Assembly: GCA_963748545.1 (NCBI GenBank)
Contig: CAVVJO010000035.1
Location: 434,001-498,000, forward strand
Length of the DNA: 64,000 bases
Reading direction: 5' to 3'
Source of the DNA: Roseiarcus sp963748545
GTDB taxonomy: Bacteria; Pseudomonadota; Alphaproteobacteria; Rhizobiales; Beijerinckiaceae
The notes under the pieces were generated by a model. It did not search any database. It worked only from the letters and a program-made list of their open reading frames with translations, and was not told where the DNA came from. This document shows positions 8,818-17,018 of this stretch, piece by piece; position 1 is the stretch's first letter, and the number at the start of each line of letters is the position of its first letter. Position numbers and translations under genes: made by a program.

Positions 8818-9603
8818 ATGTCGCTCGCCAATCGTAACGCCGTTGTCACCGGCTCCACCAGCGGGATCGGCCTCGCCATCGCCCGTGCGCTCGCCAAGGA
8901 GGGCGCGGATGTGATGATCAACGGCTTTGGCGACCCCAAGGCGATCGAGGAGGAGCGCGCCAAAATCGAGAGCGAGTTCAAGGTCAAATGCGTCTATAAC
9001 GGCGCCGACATGTCGAAGGGCGACGAGGTCGAGGCGATGATCAAGGACGCCGCCGAGAAGCTCGGAGCGGTCGACATCGTGGTCAACAACGCCGGCATCC
9101 AGTTCGTTTCGCCGATCGAGGACTTTCCGCCGGAGAAGTGGAATGCGATCATCGCGATCAACCTCGTGTCGGCCTACCACACGATCCACGCCGCGGTCCC
9201 GGGCATGAAGGCGCGGAAGTGGGGCCGCATCATCAACACCGCTTCGGCCCATTCGCTGGTGGCCTCGCCCTTCAAGTCGGCCTATGTGGCGGCCAAGCAC
9301 GGCATCGCCGGCCTCACCAAGACGGTCGCGCTCGAACTCGCGACGTTCGGCGTCACTTGCAACTGCATCTCGCCGGGCTACGTGTGGACGCCGCTGGTCG
9401 CAAACCAGATTCCCGACACGATGAAAGCGCGCAACATGACCCGCGATCAGGTGATCAACGACGTGATGCTGGTGGCGCAGCCGACCAAGCAGTTCGTCAC
9501 CGTCGATCAGGTGGCGTCCATGGCGGTCTATCTCTGCTCCGATGCGGCCTCACAGATTACCGGCGCGAACATCTCGATCGACGGCGGCTGGACGGCGGCG
9601 TGA
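8818..9603 (+). CDS. bdhA: 3-hydroxybutyrate dehydrogenase (SDR family)
   Basis: NAD-dependent oxidation of D-3-hydroxybutyrate to acetoacetate, the step after depolymerisation of polyhydroxybutyrate. 261 residues. Classical SDR features are present: TGSTSGIG at 11-18, NNAG at 90-93, and catalytic Ser143, Tyr156 and Lys160 in SAYVAAKHG. The block SPFKSAYVAAKHGIAGLTK and the C-terminal ITGANISIDGGWTA are typical of 3-hydroxybutyrate dehydrogenases. ATG 8818 is preceded by GGAGG at about 8804-8808; upstream codons in the same frame have no homology signature. The stop overlaps the start of the patatin gene as GTGA, so the two are co-translated. Confidence 0.92.
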   Translation: MSLANRNAVVTGSTSGIGLAIARALAKEGADVMINGFGDPKAIEEERAKIESEFKVKCVYNGADMSKGDEVEAMIKDAAEKLGAVDIVVNNAGIQFVSPIEDFPPEKWNAIIAINLVSAYHTIHAAVPGMKARKWGRIINTASAHSLVASPFKSAYVAAKHGIAGLTKTVALELATFGVTCNCISPGYVWTPLVANQIPDTMKARNMTRDQVINDVMLVAQPTKQFVTVDQVASMAVYLCSDAASQITGANISIDGGWTAA

Positions 9604-10697
9604 GCGCAGACGGGGCTCGGGATGCGGACGACGGCAAGGCGGTCAACCTCGCCCTCCAGGGCGGGGGGTCCCACGGCGCCTATGCCTGGGGCGTGCTCGA
9701 TGCGCTGATCGAGGACGATCGGATCGAGATCGGCGCGATCAGCGGGGCGAGCGCCGGCGCGTTCAACGCCGTGGTCTATGCGGCCGGCCTCGCCGAGGGC
9801 GGACGCCAGGGCGCCCGGGAGAAGCTGGAGCAATTCTGGCTCTCCGTCTCGACCGAGGGGTCGCTCGGACCGGCCCAGCGCAAGCTGATCGACGCCTGGC
9901 TTAGGCCCTGGGGGGCGCTTTGGCCGGGGACAAGCTATTTCGGCGCCTGGGCGGATGCGATGGCGCAATTCGTCAGTCCCTATGCGCTCAATCCGTTCAA
10001 CATCAATCCGCTGCGCGACCATCTGGCCGCGATCGTGGACTTCGAGCGGCTGCGGGCGTTCGACACGCCGAAACTGTTCGTGGCCGCCACCAACGTGAAG
10101 ACCGGCCGCGGCGAGATCTTTCGGCGCGACGTCCTGACGGCCGACCACGTCATGGCCTCGGGCTGCCTGCCGCAGCTCTTCCAGGCGGTGCGGATCGACG
10201 GGGAGGCCTATTGGGACGGCGGCTACGCCGGAAACCCTCCCCTCTGGCCGCTCTTCTACGAGACGGCCTGTCGGGACGTGATCATCGTCCAGATCAACCC
10301 GATCGAGCGGGCGGACGTTCCGCGGACGCCTGAAGAGATCATGAACCGTCTGAACGAGATCACCTTCAACGCCAGCCTTCTCGGCGAACTGCGGGCCACC
10401 GACTTCGTCGCCCGCCTGATCCGCTCCGGCGTGCTGAAGAGCGACAGCTACCGGCTCGAGCGCCTGCATCGGATTGGCGGAGCGGGCCGGCTCGAGGCCT
10501 TCCCCGCCTCGACCAAGTTCGACGTGTCCTGGCCGTTTCTTCTGCGCCTGCGCGATCTTGGCCGCGCCGACGCCAAGGCCTGGGTCGCGAGGCATTACGA
10601 CTCGATCGGCGTCGAGGGCACGCTCGACATCGATCAGACGCTGCAGCGCGAGCCGGCGAAGGACCCGGTCGAGGGGGCGGAGGCGGCCAAGGCGTAG
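9600..10697 (+). CDS. Patatin-like phospholipase
   Basis: Serine acyl hydrolase of the patatin family, 365 residues. Visible are the oxyanion loop GGGSHGAYAWG (21-31), the nucleophile elbow GASAG with Ser51, and the catalytic dyad Asp in YWDGGYAGNPP near 206. The GTG start overlaps the bdhA stop (GTGA). A bdhA-patatin pair recurs in polymer-storing bacteria, so a role in polyhydroxybutyrate granules or membrane lipid turnover is plausible, but the substrate cannot be read from sequence. The C-terminal 150 residues contain a DUF3734-like extension (NRLNEITFNASLLGELRATD). No signal peptide, so probably cytoplasmic or granule-associated. Confidence 0.88.
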   Translation: MSADGARDADDGKAVNLALQGGGSHGAYAWGVLDALIEDDRIEIGAISGASAGAFNAVVYAAGLAEGGRQGAREKLEQFWLSVSTEGSLGPAQRKLIDAWLRPWGALWPGTSYFGAWADAMAQFVSPYALNPFNINPLRDHLAAIVDFERLRAFDTPKLFVAATNVKTGRGEIFRRDVLTADHVMASGCLPQLFQAVRIDGEAYWDGGYAGNPPLWPLFYETACRDVIIVQINPIERADVPRTPEEIMNRLNEITFNASLLGELRATDFVARLIRSGVLKSDSYRLERLHRIGGAGRLEAFPASTKFDVSWPFLLRLRDLGRADAKAWVARHYDSIGVEGTLDIDQTLQREPAKDPVEGAEAAKA

Positions 10698-11182
10698 GCG
10701 CGCCCGCGGCCGGCCGGGAGACGCCCCGCACGCCTGGCGCCTCAGAGCCAATATCAAACGCTTAAGTGCACAAACCTGTCCCTTTTCAACGTCCAAGCCG
10801 CTGCCCATGATCAGCGCGCCGCAGGGCTGGACGCTGACGAACGGCCGCGCCGCGGCCTGAGAGCGCCGGCCCCAAGCCGGCGGGGCGTCGAACTCCAAGG
10901 CCATGCCGGCGGAGCCCAAATCCATGCCAACTCCAGTCAAGGGTTTCCCCTTGCCGAAATCAATCTTTTCAATGACTTACTGCAATCGACCGCTGCGCCG
11001 CCAACGCGCTGCGTCGCCCCTCCTCAGCGGGGACGATCGGATAACGCGCGGTCGCCTCCCGCCGACTTTTGAACCCTACCCAGAATTCCGATAATCTGAA
11101 AGAGATTGTTGCTATTCCGGTCTATCCCCCGGTTGGACCCGGCCTCGGGCGCCCGGACGGCAATTGGCAAGCGCCGCGCGCC
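10698..11182. other. Intergenic region between patatin and ureG
   Basis: 485 bp between two genes that end facing each other. A short GC stem (CGCCGGC / GCCGGCG, about 10864-10882) is visible but has no T-run. Small frames such as the one at 10807-10860 show no family features. No tRNA or insertion-sequence end was recognised. Confidence 0.5.
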
Positions 11183-11803
11183 TCACCCCGCGTCGAGGCC
11201 GCCCTTCTCGCGCAGGAAGGCGATCACCGCGTCCACGCCTTCGCCGGTCTTCATGTTGGCCATCACGAACGGCCGGGCTTTCCGCTGGATCTTGGCGTCG
11301 CGGGCCATGACGTCGAGGTTGGCGCCGACATGAGGGGCGAGGTCGGTCTTGTTGATGACGAGCAGATCGGATCGGGTGATGCCGGGGCCGCCTTTGCGCG
11401 GGATCTTTTCGCCGCCGGAGACGTCGATGACATAGATCGTGAGATCGGCGAGTTCGGGCGAGAAGGTCGCGGCGAGGTTGTCGCCGCCCAATTCGATCAG
11501 GATCACGTCGAGCATGGGGAAGCGCTTGCGCATGTCGGCGATCGCGGCGAGGTTGATCGAGGCGTCCTCGCGGATGGCGGTGTGCGGACAGCCGCCCGTC
11601 TCGACCCCCAGGATCCGTTCGGTCGGCAGCGCGCCCGCCTCGACCAGAATGCGCGCGTCCTCCTTGGTGTAGATGTCGTTGGTGATCGCGGCGACCTCGA
11701 GCCTGTCGCGCAACCGCTTGCACAATTGCTCCATCAGCGCGGTCTTGCCGGAGCCGACCGGGCCGCCGACGCCGACGCGGAGGGGTTGTTTTTGAGGGGT
11801 CAT
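11183..11803 (-). CDS. ureG: Urease accessory GTPase UreG
   Basis: SIMIBI-class GTPase that drives nickel insertion into urease together with UreE, UreF and UreH/D. 206 residues. P-loop GGPVGSGKTAL near residue 13, the metal-binding CPH motif in ETGGCPHTAIREDASIN, ELGGDNLAATFSPELAD and the GTP-specificity NKTD are all present. ATG 11803 was chosen because the protein then begins MTPQKQPLRVGVGGPVGSG, the usual short UreG N-terminus; GGAG lies a few bases upstream. It is on the same strand as ureF and ureE but separated from them by 1.5 kb carrying two unrelated genes. No urease structural genes are in the window. Confidence 0.95.
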   Translation of the reverse strand: MTPQKQPLRVGVGGPVGSGKTALMEQLCKRLRDRLEVAAITNDIYTKEDARILVEAGALPTERILGVETGGCPHTAIREDASINLAAIADMRKRFPMLDVILIELGGDNLAATFSPELADLTIYVIDVSGGEKIPRKGGPGITRSDLLVINKTDLAPHVGANLDVMARDAKIQRKARPFVMANMKTGEGVDAVIAFLREKGGLDAG

Positions 11804-11850
11804 GGACTCTCCTTTGCGCTTCGGCGGCAGGCCCTGCGGCGCGCGCTCCG

Positions 11851-12234
11851 TTAGGCTATCCGCTCCCACTTGAGCTCCCGCACAAGGTCGCTCGCGCCCA
11901 GGGGGTCGATCGGCAGACGAAGCGTAAGGCTGTCCCCTTCCAGGCGCGCCTCGCGGACCTGCGGCTGGGCGAGGAAGGCTTCATGGGAGGCGCCGTCGAC
12001 ATGGGTCACGAGGCGGGCCCCGTCGAACGTGTAGTCGCCGCAATAGGACAAGAAGATGCGCGCCCCGTCGATCGGGCCAGGGCGTCCGTCGGACAGCACA
12101 GCCATCATGCGGCCTTCCGCGGTGAAGGTTATGAGCCCGATTCCCATCGGGCCGTATCTTTTCGGTCGCGGCTCGCCGGCCGCACTGGAAGCGTTCTCGG
12201 CGACCAGGCGCCAAACACCGACGAGAGGATTCAT
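11851..12234 (-). CDS. Lipocalin-like domain protein
   Basis: 127-residue protein with the pattern of small lipocalin-like proteins: start MNPLVGVWRLVA, then GLITFTAEGRMMAVLSDG, YCGDYTFDGARLVTHVDG and a C-terminal strand ELKWERIA. This family has no assigned reaction and may bind a small hydrophobic ligand. There is no signal peptide, so it is probably cytoplasmic. It is 47 bp upstream of ureG and could be co-transcribed with it, but that says little about function. Confidence 0.7.
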   Translation of the reverse strand: MNPLVGVWRLVAENASSAAGEPRPKRYGPMGIGLITFTAEGRMMAVLSDGRPGPIDGARIFLSYCGDYTFDGARLVTHVDGASHEAFLAQPQVREARLEGDSLTLRLPIDPLGASDLVRELKWERIA

Positions 12235-12615
12235 GCGTTCCGGCTCCCTGCGCCCTCAAGAGGAAGTTCCAAGCGCCGTGAAGCGGTAGCAGCGCGAGCC
12301 TAGCGATCGACTTTACGCCCTTGTTCGCCCGCCTGCCCATGAAGATAGCGGGCGAGAGCCAAACGGCGAATTGTATCGCTGGATGTCACTGTTCCCTGTG
12401 TAGATCGCCGATCAGCGCTTTAGGGACCGAATAGAAGATCGCGCGCCGAGGGGGACTATAGGGGCGATTCGCTCTCCCGCGCGAGCTAGGGCAGACTTTT
12501 CGTGCAGATCGGAATAGGTCGGTCCACCCGAGCGTACGGCGCAAGCACGCTGATGGCCAACGCGGCGCGCTGTCGTCGCCGGCGTGAAAAATGCCGCGCT
12601 AGGGACCACGCCGCA
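12235..12615. other. Intergenic region
   Basis: 381 bp between the lipocalin-like gene and the lipoprotein gene. No gene, RNA or repeat was recognised. It probably holds the promoter of the leftward lipocalin-like gene and the end of the lipoprotein transcript. Confidence 0.45.
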
Positions 12616-13059
12616 TTATGACCCATATTTATTCAGGACTTCTGCCGCGTTGAACGCGCCTTTTGCGCCTGCTTCGTTTGGATGGAACATGACGACGGTG
12701 ACGCCGATCTCTGAAGTCGGCGCATAAACCGGGGTCGAGAAACTCGAACCGTACGCGGTCGCGCCAAAAGCATTCCCATAGACTGCGGCGTTCCCAAAGG
12801 ACGAGGTCCCCGCGTACTGCGAGCTCTGACCCATCTCCGCTTGCTCCAAGCGGAAATATTCGTAACCATTCCTGATTGTGACTTGTGCAGCCCGTTGAAG
12901 CGTCAGCGCCCCAGTGTGACCTACGAAGAAAGCGCCTCTAGCGCTTGTATCCAAGCGGACGATGTTTGGCGCGAGCGGCATTTCTTCGGTGCTTACGCAT
13001 CCGGCCAAAACTGTACTCAAGGCCACGACAATCGCGGCCCGGAAAAAGATCTTGTCCAT
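12616..13059 (-). CDS. Small lipoprotein, CC0125/CC1285-like
   Basis: 147-residue protein with a lipoprotein signal: MDKIFFRAAIVVALSTVLAG followed by Cys21, so the lipobox is LAGC. The mature part has QRAAQVTIRNGYEYFRLEQA, resembling a Caulobacter-type family of small lipoproteins (CC0125/CC1285) in which a helix is followed by a GY-F strand, and then a Ser/Gly/Tyr-rich stretch. The start at 13059 was chosen because it gives a complete signal peptide; the frame continues open upstream to 13200. It probably sits in the periplasmic face of a membrane. Function unknown; it interrupts the ureF-ureG order. Confidence 0.6.
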   Translation of the reverse strand: MDKIFFRAAIVVALSTVLAGCVSTEEMPLAPNIVRLDTSARGAFFVGHTGALTLQRAAQVTIRNGYEYFRLEQAEMGQSSQYAGTSSFGNAAVYGNAFGATAYGSSFSTPVYAPTSEIGVTVVMFHPNEAGAKGAFNAAEVLNKYGS

Positions 13060-13215
13060 TGAACTGCCCACCCTGCCCCGCCCTTGGGGCGCATCACAGG
13101 CTGGCATGGCCGGTGAGAAAGCACCATGCGTCAAAGTAACTCGACGGGCGGGGTAGAACGCCAAGCGAACAACTCTCGTGCTGGTGACCAAGGAATGCAC
13201 CCCACGCCCTGTCGC

Positions 13216-13233
13216 ATTTGATGGCCGTCAAAT
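13216..13233. promoter_or_regulatory. Inverted repeat upstream of the lipoprotein gene
   Basis: ATTTGA-N6-TCAAAT, matching its own reverse complement at 16 of 18 positions. It lies about 160 bp upstream of the lipoprotein start and 50 bp before the ureF stop. It may be an operator; no known regulator motif is claimed. Confidence 0.25.
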
Positions 13234-13281
13234 CTACTTTGTGTCGTTAGTGCATGGCGCTGACCTTGTCGGTTAGCGCCC

Positions 13282-13967
13282 TTACGACCGAAACAGCCGT
13301 GAATATTGCGTCTCATGGCGCATCGCGGCGATGTCGGCGCGGAAGGCGCAGGAGCCGAGGTCGGCGAGGGTCGAACCGGCCGCCTCGCGGGCGAGCGCGC
13401 GGATGCGGGGGATCAGCGTCGCCTGGATCTTCTGGCCGTCGGTCTGGCCGATCGAGCCGAGGCGCACCACCGCCGAGACCGCCGCGGCGACCTGCGCCAG
13501 GACAAAGGCCTGAAGGCTCGCTTCGAGCGGGAGGCCGTGGCCGGCGCAGGCGGCGGCGACGGCGACCGGATAGGCGACGCGCTCCTCGTCTGTCAGCGCG
13601 CGCAAGGGCGCGCAGTCCCATGCCGCCCGCGCCGCCGCGACGAAAGCCGAGCCTTGCGCGGTCGTCTCGAGCCGCCGCTCGGCGGTAGTGGCAAGGGCGA
13701 CGGCGAGTTCGTTGGTCGTTCCGAGCGCGGTCCAGGCTTCCGCGTCCGCCGCGCGAAAGCTCTCTGCGAACAGAAGCGCGTCGGCGCGCGGCGCGCCGAA
13801 GGTCAGCAGGTCGACCAGCCAGCCGCCGAGCGAGCGCGCGTCATGGAGTCGCCGTTCTCGACCGCCCATTCGAGCCCCTGCGAATAGGCGAACGAGCCGA
13901 CCGGAAAAGCCGGCGACAGCCACAGCATCAGCGGCAGGAGGGCGCGGTCGGCGCGGGGGCTTCGCAT
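13282..13967 (-). CDS. ureF: Urease accessory protein UreF, one-base frameshift near 13845
   Basis: UreF acts in the UreD-F-G complex that loads nickel into apo-urease. The N-terminal part (MRSPRADRALLPLMLWLSP, then AFPVGSFAYSQGLEWAVE) and the C-terminal part (DARSLGGWLVDLLTFGAPRA to QYSRLFRS) are both typical but in different frames. Restoring one C at the CC pair (plus-strand GG at 13845-13846) joins ENGDS to HDARSLGGWL and gives 228 residues, the usual length. The start ATG 13967 gives the common short leader. It lies 128 bp downstream of ureE and in the same direction. If the indel is real, UreF would be truncated after about 50 residues. Confidence 0.88.
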
Positions 13968-14095
13968 CAGTCTGCCGCTCTTCCTTCTTCGCGGAGAGAA
14001 GGCGGTCCGATCAGGGCCGCGGGGCTGACCGCATGCGGCCATAGCCCCTCGCCCCCGCCCTCTCCGCAACGGGCGAGCCGGTTCGCGTGGTCAGC

Positions 14096-14698
14096 TCAGT
14101 CAGTGGCTATGGCCATGACCGTCGTGTGGTCGTGGTCCGGATGATCGCAGGCCTCGTGATCGTGGTCGTGGTGGTGGTGATCGTGGTCGTGATCGTGATG
14201 GCCGTGCGCGTGATCATGTTCGTGGCCATCCCCGTGCCCATGCCCATGCCCATGCCCGTGCGACTCCGCCTGCACGTAGGCGCCGCCCTCCGGGTTGAAC
14301 GGCGCCTCGACCGCGACGACGCGGGCGCCGAGGCCCTTGGCCATGTCCTCGATCACGGGGTCGCGGCGGATGCGCAAAGCCTTCGGGGTCATTTCGGTGG
14401 GCAGATGGCGGTTGCCGAGGTGCCAGGCGACGCGGACCAGCGCGAGCGCGTCTGCGGCGCGGATCTCGGCGAGCGGTTCGGGCGACGCGACCACCTCGAC
14501 GATACGGCCGTCCTCGAGCCTGAGCCCATCGCCGCCGCGCAGCATCGCGGCCTCGGCGAGGTCGAGCAGGAACGCGAAGCCGCCGACGCCGGTCATGACG
14601 AGGCGTCGCCGATACCGCTCGTCGAATTCGAGCACCACGCTGTCGACCGGCGTTCCCGTCCAGTCGCCCGCCGGAAGCACCTTGTCCGCCCGAAGCAT
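14096..14698 (-). CDS. ureE: Urease accessory metallochaperone UreE with long His-rich tail
   Basis: Nickel metallochaperone delivering Ni to UreG. 200 residues. The core has the diagnostic GNRHLPTEM near 95 and the preceding VRVAWHLG. From about residue 148 the tail is a run of His alternating with Gly and Asp, with about 22 histidines in its last 50 residues and one Cys (HEACDH). Such tails bind several nickel ions and are common in soil bacteria. Start: ATG 14698 with GGGAG about 8 bases upstream is preferred over the TTG five codons earlier. It is transcribed away from rnpB's 3' end by a short gap. Confidence 0.95.
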   Translation of the reverse strand: MLRADKVLPAGDWTGTPVDSVVLEFDERYRRRLVMTGVGGFAFLLDLAEAAMLRGGDGLRLEDGRIVEVVASPEPLAEIRAADALALVRVAWHLGNRHLPTEMTPKALRIRRDPVIEDMAKGLGARVVAVEAPFNPEGGAYVQAESHGHGHGHGHGDGHEHDHAHGHHDHDHDHHHHDHDHEACDHPDHDHTTVMAIATD

Positions 14699-14766
14699 CG
14701 CATCGTCTCCCAAAACTCACCGAAACTCAAACGGCGCCCGCCACAATGGACGAGCGCCGCCATGAA

Positions 14767-15160
<394 letters not shown>

Positions 15161-15212
15161 AGTGGGCATAGGGGGCCCGCGCGCCGGCGGTCAAGGGAAA
15201 AGCGGCGGAGCG

Positions 15213-15663
15213 CTAGCCGACGGCGCGCCGACCGAGCGCTTCGGAAAACCGAACAAGGTATCCGTCGGGATCCTGCGCCAGGAACTGCCGAACGCCGACC
15301 TCGATGTCGCCGGCCCTGTACCATTTCTCTTCGGGGGCCATGAAGAGCGGCCAGCTTGCCGCAGCCAGCGCCGCCAGAATTGGGGCAATCGTCCGCACCG
15401 TAATCTGAAAATTGACCCCGCGTCCCAAAGGCGCTTCCAGAGGGTCCGGTCACCCACTCGCGACCATGGCCGCGCTCCTCCAGCATGACCTGCGCGCCAT
15501 CCCGGTCCAGATACGCGAAACCTTCGGAGAGCCGGCTGTAGGCGACGCCGAAGCCACAGAGATCGCGCCAGAATTTGAGACTCGCCTGAAGGTCGGCGAC
15601 GAGCAGTTCCGGCGCCAGCCGCGCCCAGGCGAAATCCGGTCCAGGCGCCGGGATCGATGACAT
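15213..15663 (-). CDS. VOC (glyoxalase/bleomycin-resistance) family protein, one-base frameshift near 15443
   Basis: Small metal-dependent or ligand-binding protein of the vicinal oxygen chelate fold. The first half (LAPELLVADLQASLKFWRDL, then FAYLDRDGAQVMLEE) shows the usual first beta-alpha-beta module. The second half (GRGVNFQITV, WYRAGDIEVGVRQFLAQDPD, GYLVRFSEALG) is in another frame. Removing one base from the GGG at 15442-15444 (plus strand) joins VTGP to LEAPLGRGVNFQ and gives 149 residues. The second module and the FLAQDPDGYLVRF ending match bleomycin-resistance-like members. Substrate unknown. It starts from ATG 15663. Confidence 0.82.
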
Positions 15664-15962
15664 CAAACGCTTCCAGGTCTGAGGGCCGTCGCCGGGTTGG
15701 CCGAGATCTCAATGGCTCTCCGGCGAACCGGATAAGTCCGTCGAGCGGCGAAGGCGAGGCGAAAATGGAGCGGCGGCGAGGAACCAAAGCCATATTCCAG
15801 TCGTTACCGCGCGATGACGGCGTTTCCCCTCATTCATTGCAGCTTGATCCCGTTTATGGGAATGTGCCGCGCGCGGGCGGCTGGCCCGCTTGGCGGCGCG
15901 CGCCGCGGTCCGGGGGGCGCCCAAATTCGTTTCGAGACCCATCGAACGGGAGATAATTACCC
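15664..15962. other. Divergent promoter region for the VOC gene and the lipoprotein array
   Basis: About 300 bp with no recognisable gene. It should carry the promoter for the three glycine-zipper lipoprotein genes on the plus strand. A Shine-Dalgarno-like GGGAG lies at about 15948, just before the first ATG. Confidence 0.45.
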
Positions 15963-16256
15963 ATGAAAAAAGTCTTGGCTCTTGCGCTGGCGCTTTCCGC
16001 CGCCGTCTCGGTGTCGGCATGCCAGACGCCGCAGCAGAACAATGCGCTGGTCGGCGGCGCGCTCGGCGGCGGCGCTGGCGCCTTGATCGGCTCCGCCGTC
16101 TCGGGCGGCAGCGCGGGCGGCGCGCTCGCAGGCGCCGCGATCGGCGCCGCCTCGGGCGCCATGATCGGCGCCGCCGCAACGCCGCAGCCGGTCGGCAATT
16201 GCGCGCGCTTTGGTTACGACTACAACGGCAACCGCGTCTGCGTCGCCTATTATTGA
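15963..16256 (+). CDS. Glycine-zipper lipoprotein, copy 1 of 3
   Basis: 97-residue outer-membrane-type lipoprotein. Signal MKKVLALALALSAAVSVSA then Cys20. It is followed by Gln/Thr residues, then a glycine-zipper membrane segment of GxxxG repeats (GGALGGGAGALIGSAVSGG and GALAGAAIGAASGAMIGAA), and it ends CARFGYDYNGNRVCVAYY with two Cys that could pair. The family is 17-kDa-antigen-like or YMGG-type; such proteins are thought to insert in or stabilise the envelope, but the role is not established. It is the first of three tandem paralogues that are likely co-transcribed (47 bp to the next). Confidence 0.85.
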   Translation: MKKVLALALALSAAVSVSACQTPQQNNALVGGALGGGAGALIGSAVSGGSAGGALAGAAIGAASGAMIGAAATPQPVGNCARFGYDYNGNRVCVAYY

Positions 16257-16302
16257 GCGGCGCTGGATCGCAAGGGATGGAGACGGACAGGAGATGGTTG
16301 GC

Positions 16303-16596
16303 ATGAAGAGAGCATTGGCGATGTCCCTGGCGCTTGCGGCTGCCGTCTCGGTCTCCGCCTGTCAGACTCCCCAGCAGACCAACGCTTTGGCCGGCGGCGC
16401 GCTCGGCGCGGGCGCCGGCGCGTTGGTCGGCTCCGCAGTTTCGGGCGGAAGCGCAGGCGGGGCGCTCGCGGGCGCCGCGATCGGCGCGGGCACGGGCGCG
16501 CTGATCGGCTCCGCCGCCACCCCTCAGCCGACTGGCCAATGCGCGCGCTTCGGCTATGACTACAACGGCAACCGCGTCTGCGTCGCCTATTATTGA
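16303..16596 (+). CDS. Glycine-zipper lipoprotein, copy 2 of 3
   Basis: 97 residues, about 80 percent identical to copy 1 by eye. Signal MKRALAMSLALAAAVSVSA with Cys20, QTPQQTNALAGGALGAGAG, then the same double glycine-zipper and the identical C-terminus CARFGYDYNGNRVCVAYY. The last ~37 bases before the stop are identical to copy 1 at DNA level, which suggests recent duplication or gene conversion. ATG 16303 is preferred because AGGAG lies 9 bases upstream; an ATG three codons earlier is possible. Confidence 0.85.
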   Translation: MKRALAMSLALAAAVSVSACQTPQQTNALAGGALGAGAGALVGSAVSGGSAGGALAGAAIGAGTGALIGSAATPQPTGQCARFGYDYNGNRVCVAYY

Positions 16597-16681
16597 CACC
16601 CACAAGCCGCGCCGGTCCGCTTTCCCGAGCGGACATGAGCGCGGCCCGCCGGCGCAGGGGCCGCCGAAAGGAAACGCAAAC

Positions 16682-16978
16682 ATGACAAAGAAGATGACCG
16701 CCATCGCGCTCGCTTTCATGAGCGCCATTTCGCTTTCCGCCTGCGCCACGCAGCAGCAGCAGACCGGCACGCTGGTCGGCGGCGCCTTGGGCGCGGGCAC
16801 CGGCGCGCTGATCGGTTCGGCCGTCTCCGGCGGCAGTGCGGGCGGCGCGATCGCCGGCGGCGTGATCGGCGCCGTGGGCGGCGGCATGATCGGCAACGCC
16901 GTGACGCGGCCGCGCCACTGCGCGCGCCATGGCTACGACGCCTACGGCAATCGCATCTGCATCGCCTGGTACAACTGA
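16682..16978 (+). CDS. Glycine-zipper lipoprotein, copy 3 of 3
   Basis: 98 residues, the most diverged copy. Signal MTKKMTAIALAFMSAISLSA with Cys21, then ATQQQQTGTLVGGALGAGTG and the zipper GSAVSGGSAGGAIAGGVIGA. It ends CARHGYDAYGNRICIAWYN, keeping the two terminal Cys and the GY-D-GNR pattern. Start ATG 16682 is preceded by AAAGGAAA. It ends 40 bp before the amidase gene, which may share the transcript and would link the array to cell-wall maintenance. Confidence 0.85.
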   Translation: MTKKMTAIALAFMSAISLSACATQQQQTGTLVGGALGAGTGALIGSAVSGGSAGGAIAGGVIGAVGGGMIGNAVTRPRHCARHGYDAYGNRICIAWYN

Positions 16979-17018
16979 TCTCCGGCGGGGCCGGACGTCG
17001 CGTGTCGAAAGACAGGCC

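Noticed and set aside
10807..10860. Short open frame of 17 codons
   Set aside because: Too short, no ribosome-binding site and no conserved context seen.
13282..13967. ureF as a decayed pseudogene
   Set aside because: A single indel in a homopolymer with both halves fully conserved is better explained by a read error, given twelve more like it in the window.
14150..14270. Short tandem repeats resembling a CRISPR or satellite
   Set aside because: They are the CAT/CAC-rich codons of the UreE tail with no equal spacers.
15709..16896. Long minus-strand frame across the lipoprotein array
   Set aside because: Antisense to three genes with clear lipoprotein signals; composition reflects repeated Gly/Ala codons.
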